NCBI RefSeq assembly: GCF_007176755.1
Contig: NZ_BJTV01000023.1
Coordinates: 1-64,000, forward strand
Length of the DNA stretch: 64,000 nt
Direction of reading: 5' to 3'
Source of the DNA: Streptomyces sp. 1-11
GTDB lineage: Bacteria; Actinomycetota; Actinomycetes; Streptomycetales; Streptomycetaceae
Shown here: in pieces, positions 26,100 to 35,335 of the stretch
How the letters are laid out: each line of letters opens with the position of its first letter
Position numbering within the stretch: position 1 is the stretch's first letter
Translations under genes and position numbers: made by a program
The notes under the pieces: model-generated
Told to the model about the DNA's origin: nothing
What the model saw: the letters and a program-made list of their open reading frames with translations, nothing else
Database searches by the model: none

Positions 26100-26744
26100 A
26101 TGACGTCGCAGGCCGAAGACGGACCGGACACGGTCGCCGCCTCGCGCCGCTCCAAGATCACGCCGGAGCGTGAGCGGGAGTTCTTCGACGCCGTGCTGGA
26201 GCAGATCCGCGAGTGCGGCTACGACTCCGTGACCATGGAGGGCGTCGCCCACAGCACCCGGTGCAGCAAGTCCACCCTCTACCGGCAGTGGAAGACCAAG
26301 CCGCAGTTCGTCGCGGCCGCGCTGCGCGCCAACCGCAAGGTGCGCTTCGCCGGCATCGACACCGGCTCGCTCGCCGAGGACCTGTGCCTGGCCGCGCGGG
26401 CCGCGGGGGACTGGTCCAACAAGGACACCCGCCTGATGCAGGCGCTGGGCCACGCGGTCACGGCCGACCACGAACTGGCGCAGGCGCTGCGCGAGGCCCT
26501 GGTGCTGCCCGAGATCGCCGAGCTCCAGGAGATGCTGGCGCGGGGCGTGCAGCGCGGCGAGGTGCCCGCGGACCACCCCGCGCTGGAGTACGTCCCGGCC
26601 ATGATGTTCGGCGTCCTGCGCGTCCGGCCGGTCCTCAGCGGGCAGTACGCCGACGCCGACTACCTCGTCCGCTTCGTGGAGGCCACCGTGCTGCCCGCGC
26701 TCGGACTGACCCCGGACCCAGGCCGCCGTTCACGGGATGACTGA
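26100..26744 (+). CDS. TetR-family transcriptional regulator
   Basis: A 214-residue repressor. The N-terminal HTH (about residues 25-70) reads FDAVLEQIRECGYDSVTMEG then STRCSKSTLYRQWKTKPQFV, typical of TetR proteins; the rest is a helical ligand-binding and dimer domain. ATG 26100 follows GAGGAG at 9 bases and was preferred to an upstream in-frame ATG (26076). It is divergent from the PAP2-DMT pair over a strong palindromic operator, so it probably represses itself and that pair, and is released by a lipid-like or small hydrophobic ligand (inferred). Confidence 0.87.
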   Translation: MTSQAEDGPDTVAASRRSKITPEREREFFDAVLEQIRECGYDSVTMEGVAHSTRCSKSTLYRQWKTKPQFVAAALRANRKVRFAGIDTGSLAEDLCLAARAAGDWSNKDTRLMQALGHAVTADHELAQALREALVLPEIAELQEMLARGVQRGEVPADHPALEYVPAMMFGVLRVRPVLSGQYADADYLVRFVEATVLPALGLTPDPGRRSRDD

Positions 26745-26862
26745 ACGGTGACCTGCCAGCGCCGCACCGTGGGGACGGGGGCGGCGCGCACCCCCCGGCC
26801 GGGTGGGGTTCCCCTTGAGCGGAGGGGCGCCCCACCCGGCCGACTGCTTTCCCAGGACGTCC

Positions 26863-27927
26863 TCAGACGTCCTGGCCGCTCCCGCCGCCCGACGAGACCT
26901 CGATGCCCTTCAGGATCTCGTCGATGACCGCCACGTCCTTGCCGACGTCCACGCCGAAGCGCACCACGACCATCCGCTTCGCGTCGTTGGGCGAGGGGAA
27001 GGCCACCGACTCCACGTAGCCGTCGGCGCCCTTGCTGGTGACCGCCTTCCAGCGCACCGCGTAACCCTTCTGCCCGGCCACCGTCACCGCCTTGGCGGAC
27101 AGCACCTCGTGCGAGGTGATGCTGCCGTAGGTGGTACCGCCGTACGACTGCTTGGCGTTGGCCGCGATGTCCGCCTTGGCGACCTCCTCGGCGGTGTCGC
27201 CCTTGGTCCTCAGGTTGAGGGCGGGCGCGGTGTAGGCGCCGCCCGCGGTGCAGGTCTGCGCGCTGTTGCCGGGGCACTTGTAGGAGTCGCCGGAGGTCAC
27301 CTGGGCGCCGACGCCGATCGACTCCCCGGTCCAGCCCTTGGGCACCGGCAGGCTGATGCCGTTGACCGGGTCGGGCACCATGCCGCCGCCCTGCACCTTG
27401 GGCGCGCCGGAGCCGCCGGGCGCGGGCGACTCGCCCGGCCCGCCGCCGCCCGGGCCACCGGAGCCGCCCCGCCCGCCGTCGCCGCCGAAACCGCCGGGAC
27501 CGCCGCCGGGCCCGTCCTGGCCGCCGGTCCGGCCGTCCTGCCCCGCCTGCGACCCGGCGCGCCCGGAGTCGCCGCCGTCGCCCTTGGCGAGGGCGTACAC
27601 CCCGACCCCGATGCACACCAGGACCGCGGCCGCGGCTCCCACGGCTATGCCCGTGCGCAGTCCGCGCCGGGGCGCGGCCGGGGGCTGGTACGGGTACGGC
27701 GAGTACGCCGGATGTCCCGGCTGCGCCCCGTACGGCTGCTGGTACGCCGGGGGAAACGGCTGCGCGCCGGCGGCCGGCTGCTGCGCCGGGGGACCCCACA
27801 CGGCGGCCGTACCGGCGGGGCGGGTCCGGTCCGTCCAGGCGCTGCCGTCCCACCAGCGCTCGGTGGGCGGACCGTCATTCGTCTGCCCGGGGTCGGGGTA
27901 CCACCCGGGAGGAGTCACCTGCGTCAT
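26863..27927 (-). CDS. DUF2510 single-pass membrane protein with extracellular domain
   Basis: A 354-residue protein. DUF2510 motif (PGWYPDPGQ...RWWDGSAWTDRT, residues 7-35), a Pro/Gln/Tyr-rich cytoplasmic linker (40-85), one transmembrane segment (about 90-115; GIAVGAAAAVLVCIGVGVYAL), a Gly/Pro-rich linker (120-170) and a folded extracellular domain (about 185-345) with two cysteines (YKCPGNSAQTC). The function is unknown; the layout suits an envelope sensor or scaffold. The start MTQVTPPGWYPDP is standard for the family. A similar DUF2510 gene lies at 23144. Confidence 0.75.
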   Translation of the reverse strand: MTQVTPPGWYPDPGQTNDGPPTERWWDGSAWTDRTRPAGTAAVWGPPAQQPAAGAQPFPPAYQQPYGAQPGHPAYSPYPYQPPAAPRRGLRTGIAVGAAAAVLVCIGVGVYALAKGDGGDSGRAGSQAGQDGRTGGQDGPGGGPGGFGGDGGRGGSGGPGGGGPGESPAPGGSGAPKVQGGGMVPDPVNGISLPVPKGWTGESIGVGAQVTSGDSYKCPGNSAQTCTAGGAYTAPALNLRTKGDTAEEVAKADIAANAKQSYGGTTYGSITSHEVLSAKAVTVAGQKGYAVRWKAVTSKGADGYVESVAFPSPNDAKRMVVVRFGVDVGKDVAVIDEILKGIEVSSGGGSGQDV

Positions 27928-28045
27928 GACCCCACCGTATGAGGCGTCGGTGAAAGCGGGATGAGAGGATCCCCCGCCAACTTCGCGTAACGGGGCATTT
28001 CTCCGGAGATTTCCGCGGCGGATTCCGGCGGCGGCCCGGCGGCGG

Positions 28046-29197
28046 TCACCCGGCCACCACCATCCGCACCGGCGCGCGTCCCGCCGGCGGCGGCAGCCGC
28101 AGGCCGTCCCGGCCCGGTGTCAGCGAGCCGAGCACGCTCGGGTGACGGGCGCCGGTGCTGCGCGGGTCGGTGCCGGCCAGGCCGTGCGCGGTGAGGAAGC
28201 CGAGCACCGCGAAGGCGTACGCCTCCTTCGCGGCGGCGGGCAGGCCCAGTTCGTCCGAGCCGCGCACCGCGACGCCCGCGAGCCGGTGCCGCAGCACCGC
28301 CATGAGCACCGGGTTGCGGGTGCCCCCGCCGGACACCACCACCTCGCCAGCGCCGACCCGCCGCACCGCGTCGGCGACCGTCCGGGCCGTCAGCCGGGTG
28401 AGCGTGGCCAGCGCATCCTCGGCGGCCAGCGAGTCCACCCCGAAGGAACGCAGGTACCCGGCGTGGAACAGCTCCTTGCCGGTCGTCTTGGGCGGCTCCA
28501 GCGCGTAGTACGGCTCGGCCAGCAGCCGCTCCAGCAGCGCCCCGTCCGGCCGGCCCCGCGCGGCCAGTGCGCCGTCGGTGTCGCAGGCCAGCCGCCCGCC
28601 GCTGAAGTGCCGGGCCGCCGCGTCGAGCAGCGCGCAGCCCGGCCCGGTGTCGAACGCCGTGCCGTCCGGCGCGGTCAGGTTGGCGATGCCGCCGATGTTC
28701 AGCGCCACCGGCCGGCCCGGCCTGCCCCGCAGCCACAGCAGGTCGACCAGGCTGACCAGCGGAGCGCCCTGACCGCCGGCGGCCACGTCCCGGGCGCGGA
28801 AGTCGGCGGCCACCGGCAGCCCGGTCGCCTCCGCGATCCACGCGGGCTGCCCGAGCTGGAGCGTGCCGCGCACCCGGCCGCCGTCCACCCAGTGGTGGAC
28901 CGTCTGGCCGTGCGAGGCCACCAGCTCGGCGCGCCCGGCGCAGAGTTCGCGGTCGGCGCGTACGGCCGCGGCGGCGAACGCCTGCCCGATCCGGGTGTCG
29001 AGCGCGCACACCTCGGCCAGCGGGACGGCGGCCGGCGGCAGCGCCGCCGCGAGCGCGGCCCGCAGCTCACCGCCGTACGGCGCGCTCACCATCCCGAGCG
29101 GCTCCAGCACCAGCGTGTCGCCGTCCAGGCGCAGATCCGCCGCGGCGGCGTCCACCGCGTCGTACGACGTACCCGACATCAGCCCGATCACCCGCAC
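28046..29197 (-). CDS. anmK: Anhydro-N-acetylmuramic acid kinase
   Basis: A 383-residue sugar kinase of the ASKHA fold that phosphorylates 1,6-anhydroMurNAc during peptidoglycan recycling. Recognised from MRVIGLMSGTSYDAVDAA at the N-terminus, SHGQTVHHW, LNIGGIANLTAPDGTAFDTGPG and the C-terminal SGGGTRNPVLMA text. Length is normal. The start is GTG 29197 with only a weak GGCGGG ribosome-binding site. It stands alone here, with no murQ or amidase neighbour. The 281-base gap upstream to the AAA gene shows nothing recognised. Confidence 0.93.
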   Translation of the reverse strand: MRVIGLMSGTSYDAVDAAAADLRLDGDTLVLEPLGMVSAPYGGELRAALAAALPPAAVPLAEVCALDTRIGQAFAAAAVRADRELCAGRAELVASHGQTVHHWVDGGRVRGTLQLGQPAWIAEATGLPVAADFRARDVAAGGQGAPLVSLVDLLWLRGRPGRPVALNIGGIANLTAPDGTAFDTGPGCALLDAAARHFSGGRLACDTDGALAARGRPDGALLERLLAEPYYALEPPKTTGKELFHAGYLRSFGVDSLAAEDALATLTRLTARTVADAVRRVGAGEVVVSGGGTRNPVLMAVLRHRLAGVAVRGSDELGLPAAAKEAYAFAVLGFLTAHGLAGTDPRSTGARHPSVLGSLTPGRDGLRLPPPAGRAPVRMVVAG

Positions 29198-29478
29198 CGC
29201 TCAACCCGCCTTTCCCGAGGGCATTCCCCCCCGTGATGATCTGCCAGGCGCGGCCGGAGAGCGGCGCGTTGGTCAGGCGGTGGGCGAGCCCCGGTCACGG
29301 CGGCCGGGTTGACGGTCCGTCCGCGGCACACCGGCAGGCCGGACGGGATGCGCGTCGCCCGCCCGCGGCATATTTCACCCGGCGGGGCAACACGGGTCCC
29401 GACCGATCACCACACGCCCCACCGGACGGCTACGCTCGGGGTCTGTACGTCATTCGGGCGACCCGGGGAGGCAACGGG

Positions 29479-32157
29479 ATGACGGAGCGACGGCCTTCGG
29501 CGACCGGCCCCGCTCCCCTGTGGGAGCGGGACACGGAGATCGCCACGGTCACCGGGGCGCTCGACGCCCTGTGCGCCGACCGGTCGTCCGCGGGCAGTCT
29601 GCTGGTGCTGCGGGGCGAGGCCGGCCTCGGCAAGACCGCGCTGCTCAACGAGACCCGCCGCATGGCCGAGCGCCGCGGCTGCGCCGTGTGGTCCGCGCGG
29701 GGCGGCGAGACGCTGAGGTCCGTCCCCTTCAACGTGGTCCGGCAACTGCTGCAGCCCGCGCTGATCTCCCTGCTGCCGGGAGAGGCCCGGGAGTACCTCG
29801 GCGACTGGTACGACATAGCGGGCCCCGCCCTCGGCATAGTGGACCCGCAAGGGGGCACCGCCGACCCGCAGTACGTGTGCGACGGACTCGTCGCCGCCGT
29901 GCGCCGGCTCGCCCGCCGCGAGTGGCCGCTGGTCCTGCTCGTCGACGACGCGCACTGGGCCGACCAGGAGACCCTGCGCTGGCTCTCCGCGTTCGCCGAG
30001 CGCCTGGACGACCTGTCCGTGCTGGTCGTGGTGGCCCGCCGCCCCGGCGAGGTGAGCGGGGACAGCGCCCGGTACCTCGACGCGGTGGCCGCCGCGGCCC
30101 TGCCCGTCAACCTCAGCGCCCTCACCCCGGACGCCACCGCCGGGCTCACCCGCGCCACCGTTGGCCGGCACGCCGACGATCCGTTCTGCCGCGAGGTCTG
30201 GGCCGTCACCGGCGGCAACCCCTACGACACCGTCGAACTGCTGGCGAAGGTGCGGGACAGCGAGGTGCAGCCGGTGGAGGCGCGGGCCGGCGAGCTGCGG
30301 GCCCTGAACCGCTCCGCCCGCGGCGGCGGCCTCGTCGACCGGCTCAAGGGTCTCGGCATCGAGGCCACCCGGTTCGCCTGGGCGGCCGCCATCCTCGACA
30401 CCGGCATCTCCGTCGCCCTCGTCGCCCGGCTCGCCGGCATGAGCACCGCGGTCGCCGGGCGCTGCGCCGAACTGCTGCGCAACGCCCGCATCCTCACCGA
30501 GCCCGCGGCCGTGGCCGGCGCCGACCCCGGCGACGGCGAGCTGGAGTTCGTCCACCCGCTGATCGCCTCCGCCGTGTACGACTCCATCCCGGCCGGCGTG
30601 TGCACCGCCATGCACGGGGTCGCCGCGCAGATCCTCACCGAGAGCGGGCACGGCGCCGCCGAGGCCTCCCGGCACCTGCTGAAGGTGCACCCGGACGACG
30701 ACGAGGAACTCGTCGGGCAACTGCGCGAGGCGGCCCGCGAACACCTGGCCGTCGGCGCGCCGGACGCGGCCCGCCGCTGCCTGGAACGCGCCCTGCGGGA
30801 GCCGCCGCGCCCCGAGGTCCACGCCCACGTGCTCTACGAGCTGGGCCGGGCCACCCTGCTGACCGCGCCCGCCGTCACCGTCGAGCACCTGCGCAACGCC
30901 CTGGCCCTGCCGGGCCTCGACGACACGCAGCGGGTCGACGCCGTCGTCCGGCTCTCCCAGGCGCTGCTGCACAACGACGAACTGGAGGAGGCCGTCCGCA
31001 CGGTCGAGGCCGAGGCCGCCCGGCACCCGTCGTCCCCGGTCGGGATGCGGCTGCGGGCCGTGCAGTTCATGTGGGAGGGCATCCACGGCGAGACCGCCTC
31101 CCAGGAACGGTCCCGTCGCCTGGCCGAGCTGGCCCGCATCTGCACCGGCCGGGACAACTCCGAGCGCGCCCTGCTGATCCTGCGCGGCTTCGACGCGATG
31201 ACCCACGGCGAGAGCGCCGAGGACGTCGTACAGTCCTGCGACCGCGCCCTGGTCAACGGCCGCCTGGCGCCCGGGCTCGGCTGGACCGACGGCGAGTGGG
31301 GCATCGAGCTGCTGATGATGCTCGGCAGCGCGTACGCCTACGCCGACCGCCTCGACCGCGCCGAGAGCCTGTTCGCCGAAGCCCTGCGCGCCTACACCGG
31401 CGCGGGCTGGCGCGGCGGCCACCTCTCCCTGGCCAACGCCTTCCTCGGCCTCGCCTACCGCAGGCAGGGCAGGCTGCGCGACGCCGAGGCCGCGCTGCGC
31501 GAGGCACTGGCGCTCGCCGAGCGCGTCGGCCGCCGCCTGCCGCTGTACTGGTCCGCGACCTGCGGACTGGTCGACACCCTGCTGGCCCGCGGCGACGTCG
31601 AGGAGGCCTGGTCGATCGCCGGGCGGTACGGCTTCGCCCCGCCCTACCCGTCCACCATCGTGCTGCCCGACATCCGCTCCGTGCGCGGCCGGCTGCTGCT
31701 CGCCGTGGGCCGCACCGAGGACGGCGTCAACGAACTGGAGGCCGCCGAGAAGACCGCCGCCTCCCGCGGCGGCCACAACCCGGTCCTCGCCCCCTGGTCC
31801 CTCGACCTCGCCCGGGCCCTGGCCGTACAGGATCCGGCCCGTGCCGCCCGGCTCGCCGCGGACGCCCGCCGGCAGGCCGAGCGGTTCGGCACCGACACGG
31901 CCATCGGCGAGGCCCTGCGCTGCGCCGCCGCCCTGGAGACCGGCCGGGGCGCGGTGCGCCTCGCGGCCCAGGCCGTCGCCTACCTGGAGGCCTCGCCCTG
32001 CCAGTACGAGCACGCGGCGGCCCGGGTCGAGTACGGCGTCATGACCCGCTCGGTCGCCGAGCTGGAGCGGGGCCTGACCCTGGCGCGCTCCTGCGGGGCG
32101 GACGGTCTCGCGGCGCAGGCGCGGGAGGTGCTGGAGACGGGGCGCGGGCTGCGCTAG
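29479..32157 (+). CDS. LAL-type AAA ATPase regulator lacking the C-terminal LuxR HTH
   Basis: An 892-residue protein with an N-terminal AAA/STAND ATPase domain (Walker A RGEAGLGKTALL near residue 45, Walker B PLVLLVDDAHWAD near residue 155) and a long helical TPR-like region to the end. Large LuxR-type regulators of this family normally finish with a LuxR HTH of about 60 residues. This one stops at AQAREVLETGRGLR, about where that HTH would begin, and its TAG stop is the first part of a repeat element (32155 onwards). It may be a truncated regulator, or an ATPase that works without DNA binding. ATG 29479 follows GGGGAGG. Confidence 0.8.
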   Translation: MTERRPSATGPAPLWERDTEIATVTGALDALCADRSSAGSLLVLRGEAGLGKTALLNETRRMAERRGCAVWSARGGETLRSVPFNVVRQLLQPALISLLPGEAREYLGDWYDIAGPALGIVDPQGGTADPQYVCDGLVAAVRRLARREWPLVLLVDDAHWADQETLRWLSAFAERLDDLSVLVVVARRPGEVSGDSARYLDAVAAAALPVNLSALTPDATAGLTRATVGRHADDPFCREVWAVTGGNPYDTVELLAKVRDSEVQPVEARAGELRALNRSARGGGLVDRLKGLGIEATRFAWAAAILDTGISVALVARLAGMSTAVAGRCAELLRNARILTEPAAVAGADPGDGELEFVHPLIASAVYDSIPAGVCTAMHGVAAQILTESGHGAAEASRHLLKVHPDDDEELVGQLREAAREHLAVGAPDAARRCLERALREPPRPEVHAHVLYELGRATLLTAPAVTVEHLRNALALPGLDDTQRVDAVVRLSQALLHNDELEEAVRTVEAEAARHPSSPVGMRLRAVQFMWEGIHGETASQERSRRLAELARICTGRDNSERALLILRGFDAMTHGESAEDVVQSCDRALVNGRLAPGLGWTDGEWGIELLMMLGSAYAYADRLDRAESLFAEALRAYTGAGWRGGHLSLANAFLGLAYRRQGRLRDAEAALREALALAERVGRRLPLYWSATCGLVDTLLARGDVEEAWSIAGRYGFAPPYPSTIVLPDIRSVRGRLLLAVGRTEDGVNELEAAEKTAASRGGHNPVLAPWSLDLARALAVQDPARAARLAADARRQAERFGTDTAIGEALRCAAALETGRGAVRLAAQAVAYLEASPCQYEHAAARVEYGVMTRSVAELERGLTLARSCGADGLAAQAREVLETGRGLR

Positions 32158-32251
32158 GGCCGGTCCGGCAAACCAGGGCCGGTCCGGCGAGCCAAGGCCT
32201 GGCCGGCAGCTCCCGCCGGGCCCGCGGCGCCCGGCATCGCACCCCGGCGCG
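32155..32251. repeat. Partial copy of a dispersed repeat, with a 19-bp tandem repeat
   Basis: Starting with the TAG stop of the AAA gene, AGGGCCGGTCCGGC-type text is tandemly repeated (32156-32174 and 32175-32193). The text CGCCGGGCCCGCGGC and the GCAC-rich stretch after it then match the left arm of the repeat at 44606-44770. The right arm is missing; the element ends at the pcaL stop codon. Confidence 0.65.
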
Positions 32252-33373
32252 TCAGGCGGTCTCCTCCTCGGCCAGCACCCGCTGGGCCGTCGCGAACGCC
32301 GAGTTGGCCGCGGGCACCCCGCAGTACACGGCGGTCTGCAGCAGCACCGCGCCGATCTCCTCGGGGGTCAGGCCGTTGCGCCGGGCCGCCCGGACGTGCA
32401 TGGCCAGCTCGTCGTAGTGGCCGTGCGCGACCAGCGCGGTCAGCGTGATCATGCTGCGCTCGCGGCGGGACAGCGTCGGATCGGTCCAGATCTCCCCCCA
32501 GGCGTAGCGGGAGATGAAGTCCTGGAACCGCGCGGTGAACGGGGTCTGCCTCGCCTGCGCCCGGTCCACGTGCGCATCGCCCAGCACTTCCCGGCGCACC
32601 GCCATCCCGCTCGCCGCAGGGCCGTCGAGCTGGGCGCGCAGGGCGGCCACGACGGCCTCGGGGACCTCGGCGGGCGCCAGGTGGGAGGCGCCCGGCAGCT
32701 CCAGCAGCGTGGCGCCGGGCACCGCGTCCGCGATCTCCCGCAGGTGCGCCGGCGGCGTCGCGGGGTCCTCACGGCCCGCGACGAGCAGCGTCGGCACCGT
32801 GATCCGGGCGAGCCGGTCGCGCAGGTCGAAGGCGGCCAGCGCGTCGCAGCAGGCGGCGTACGCCCCGGGGTCGGCCTCCCGGTGGTCCCGCACCAGCCGG
32901 GGCACGGTGAAACCGGGCGTGAACCAGCGGGCGTCGGCGCTCTCCGCCAGCCACTCCAGGCCCTCCCGGCGCACCCGCTCGGCGCGCTCGCGCCACGGGT
33001 CCGCGCCGCCGAAGTGGGCCGAGGAGCAGATGACCGCGAGGGAGGACAGCCGCTCGGGGTGGTACGCGGCCAGGTGCAGGCCGACCGCTCCGCCCAGCGA
33101 CACTCCCGCGTAGGCGAACCGCTCGACACCGAGGGCGTCGGCGAGTGCCAGCACCAGGCCGGCCAGGTCGCCGACGGTGGCGCCGGGCCCGATCAGGTCC
33201 GCCGCCGAACCGCCGTGGCCCGGCAGGTCCCAGCGGACCACGCGGTGGCCGCCGGTCAGCTCGGGCGCGACCGCGTCCCACAGGGCCGAGGAGGTGCCGA
33301 GCGACGGCCCGAGCAGCAGCGCGGGAGCGGACGCCGGTCCTTCGTCGAGGTGGTTGAGGAGTTGCACGGTCAA
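32252..33373 (-). CDS. pcaL: Fused 3-oxoadipate enol-lactonase / 4-carboxymuconolactone decarboxylase
   Basis: A 373-residue fusion of PcaD and PcaC, which convert carboxymuconolactone through the enol-lactone to beta-ketoadipate. The N-terminal alpha/beta hydrolase part (about 1-250) has the nucleophile elbow AGVSLGGAVG and the later DPATPPAHL and GASHLAP text (Asp, His). The C-terminal decarboxylase part (about 255-373) contains FISRYAWGEIWT and VYCGVPAANSAF. This pcaL fusion is known from Rhodococcus and Streptomyces. The start is TTG 33373, giving a TTGA overlap with the pcaB stop and GGAG at 5 bases; GTG 33367 is the alternative. Confidence 0.9.
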   Translation of the reverse strand: MTVQLLNHLDEGPASAPALLLGPSLGTSSALWDAVAPELTGGHRVVRWDLPGHGGSAADLIGPGATVGDLAGLVLALADALGVERFAYAGVSLGGAVGLHLAAYHPERLSSLAVICSSAHFGGADPWRERAERVRREGLEWLAESADARWFTPGFTVPRLVRDHREADPGAYAACCDALAAFDLRDRLARITVPTLLVAGREDPATPPAHLREIADAVPGATLLELPGASHLAPAEVPEAVVAALRAQLDGPAASGMAVRREVLGDAHVDRAQARQTPFTARFQDFISRYAWGEIWTDPTLSRRERSMITLTALVAHGHYDELAMHVRAARRNGLTPEEIGAVLLQTAVYCGVPAANSAFATAQRVLAEEETA

Positions 33374-34728
33374 CGACGCTCCAGGGCACGGTCGGTGAGG
33401 GCACCGGCGAAACCGGTGTAGCGGGCGGGGTCGGTGAGGTCGTCCAGGTCGGCCTCCCCCAGTTCGGGCTGCTCGGCCAGGAGTTCGCGCAGTGGACGGT
33501 CCTCTTCGTGCGCGCGGCGGGCCAGTTCGGTGAGCAGTTCCTTCGCCCGGGCCCGGCCGAGCACGGAGGCCAGGGCGGCGGAGAGCCGTTCGGAGACGAT
33601 CAGCCCCCGGGTGACGTCGAGGTTCCGCCGCATCGCGCCGGGGTGCGCGCGCAACTCCTCGGCCAAGACGGCCGCGTGCGCGGCGGCGCCGCCGACCAGT
33701 CGGAGCAGGTCGCGCAGCGGCTCCCACTCGGCGTGCCAGGCGCCGGCCGGCCGCTCGTCCTCGGCGGCGAGCGAGCCGTACAGGGTGGCCGCGAGCTGCG
33801 GGGCGCGCCGGGCGGCGGCCGCGACGAGCGTGGAGCGCACCGGGTTCGCCTTGTGCGGCATGGCCGAGGAGCCGCCGCCGCTGCCCTCGGTCAGCTCGCC
33901 GGTCTCCGTGCGCGACAGCGTCAGCACGTCCGCGGCGAGCTTGCCGAGCGCGCCCGCCGCGAAGGCCAGGCAGCCGGCCAGGTCGGCGACCGGGGTGCGC
34001 AGCGTGTGCCAGGGCAACGCCGGTGCGGCCAGGCCGACTTCGCGGGCGTAGGCGCCGGTGAGCGCGGCCGCGTCCACGGCGCCGTACGCGCGGAACGCCG
34101 CCAGGGTGCCGGCGGCGCCCCCGAGCTGGGCGGGGAGCGAGTCCCGCACCCGGCGCACGCGGTCGCGGGCGTCCAGCACCAGCGAGCGCCAGCCCGCCGC
34201 CTTCAGCCCGAACGTCGTCGGCACGGCGTGCTGGGTGAGGGTCCGCCCGGGCATCGGGGTGTCCCGGTGTCCGGCGGCCAGCCGGGCGAGCGCCCGCTCG
34301 GTCCGGCCGAGGTCGTCCAGGACCGGGCCCAGGGTGCGCGCGGCCACCAGCATGGCCGCGGTGTCCATGATGTCCTGGCTGGTGGCTCCCCGGTGCACGT
34401 ACGGACCGTGCTCCTCGCCCGCCGCCTTCGTCAGGTCGGCGACCAGCGGGATGACCGGGTTGCCGCCGGCGCGGGCCCGCTCGGCGAGCGAGCGGACGTC
34501 GAAGCGGGCGGGGTCGGCCGCCTCGGTCACCGCGGCGGCGGCCGCCGCCGGCGCGAGACCGAGCCCGGCCTGGGCGCGGGTGAGGGCGGTCTCTGCGTCG
34601 AGCAGGGCCCGCAGGTAGGCCGAGTCGCTCGTCGCGGCGGCGGCGGGGGTGCCGGCCCACCCGGGGGCCAGCAGTCCGGTGTCGTCCTCCTGCGGGGGCG
34701 TCTCCCGGCCGGAGGGCGGCGGCGTCAC
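33370..34728 (-). CDS. pcaB: 3-carboxy-cis,cis-muconate cycloisomerase
   Basis: A 452-residue member of the fumarase/aspartase superfamily that lactonises 3-carboxymuconate. The superfamily signature GGSSAMPHKANPVRS and the upstream GATSQDIMDTAAM text are intact. The start GTG 34728 overlaps the pcaG stop (GTGA), and the end overlaps the pcaL start, so translation is coupled through pcaG-pcaB-pcaL. Length is normal. Confidence 0.93.
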   Translation of the reverse strand: MTPPPSGRETPPQEDDTGLLAPGWAGTPAAAATSDSAYLRALLDAETALTRAQAGLGLAPAAAAAAVTEAADPARFDVRSLAERARAGGNPVIPLVADLTKAAGEEHGPYVHRGATSQDIMDTAAMLVAARTLGPVLDDLGRTERALARLAAGHRDTPMPGRTLTQHAVPTTFGLKAAGWRSLVLDARDRVRRVRDSLPAQLGGAAGTLAAFRAYGAVDAAALTGAYAREVGLAAPALPWHTLRTPVADLAGCLAFAAGALGKLAADVLTLSRTETGELTEGSGGGSSAMPHKANPVRSTLVAAAARRAPQLAATLYGSLAAEDERPAGAWHAEWEPLRDLLRLVGGAAAHAAVLAEELRAHPGAMRRNLDVTRGLIVSERLSAALASVLGRARAKELLTELARRAHEEDRPLRELLAEQPELGEADLDDLTDPARYTGFAGALTDRALERR

Positions 34729-35327
34729 CGGAACTCCAGGAAGACCGTCTCGCCCTCGCCCTGGAGGCGGATGTCGAAGCGGTAGGTCCCGTCGCCCTCG
34801 GCACCGGCGATCAGCGTGCCGCGCCGGTCGCCCACCCGGGCGAGCAGCGGGTCGGCGGCCAGGGCCGCCTCGTCGCCCGGCAGGTAGATCCGGGTGAACA
34901 GGTGGACGAGCAGGCCGCGCGCGAAGACGCACACGCTCAGGTACGGCGCGCTGTCCCCGCGGGCGCCGGGCCGCAGCGTCCGTGCGTACCAGTGGCCGTC
35001 CGCGTCGGTCTGGACGCGTCCCCAGCCGGTGAACTCCACGCCGTTGCGGCCCAGATAGCCGCCGGTCGCCGGATCGCGCCGCAGCGATCCGTCCACCTGC
35101 GGGACGGTGCCGTCGGGGCGCGGCCCCCACAGCTCGACGAGGGCGTCGGGCAGTGGCCTGCCCTCGCCGTCGAGGACGTAGCCGTGCACGGTGACCGTGT
35201 CGGGGTGCCCCAGCGGGGCGATGTCCTCGCCGCCGCGGAAGGGCAGCGCGTACCCGTAGAACGGGCCGACCGTGTGGGACGGGGTGGGCAGCACGTTCCC
35301 GGGGCCGCCGGTGTCTGTCTTCGTCAT
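34725..35327 (-). CDS. pcaG: Protocatechuate 3,4-dioxygenase alpha subunit
   Basis: A 200-residue subunit of the non-haem Fe(III) intradiol dioxygenase that cleaves protocatechuate. Recognised by PTPSHTVGPFYGYALP, YVLDGEGRPLPDALVELW and the C-terminal GEGETVFLEF. As usual for the alpha chain, it lacks the full set of iron ligands, which lie on PcaH. The ATG at 35327 is 8 bases after the pcaH stop, so the two subunits are made together. Confidence 0.94.
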   Translation of the reverse strand: MTKTDTGGPGNVLPTPSHTVGPFYGYALPFRGGEDIAPLGHPDTVTVHGYVLDGEGRPLPDALVELWGPRPDGTVPQVDGSLRRDPATGGYLGRNGVEFTGWGRVQTDADGHWYARTLRPGARGDSAPYLSVCVFARGLLVHLFTRIYLPGDEAALAADPLLARVGDRRGTLIAGAEGDGTYRFDIRLQGEGETVFLEFR

Positions 35328-35335
35328 CGCTGCGG

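Noticed and set aside
24119..26161. A single 680-codon fused PAP2-DMT frame
   Set aside because: The PAP2 protein is read in a different frame (stop at 25099), and the DMT permease has its own ATG with an ATGA overlap; they are two genes.
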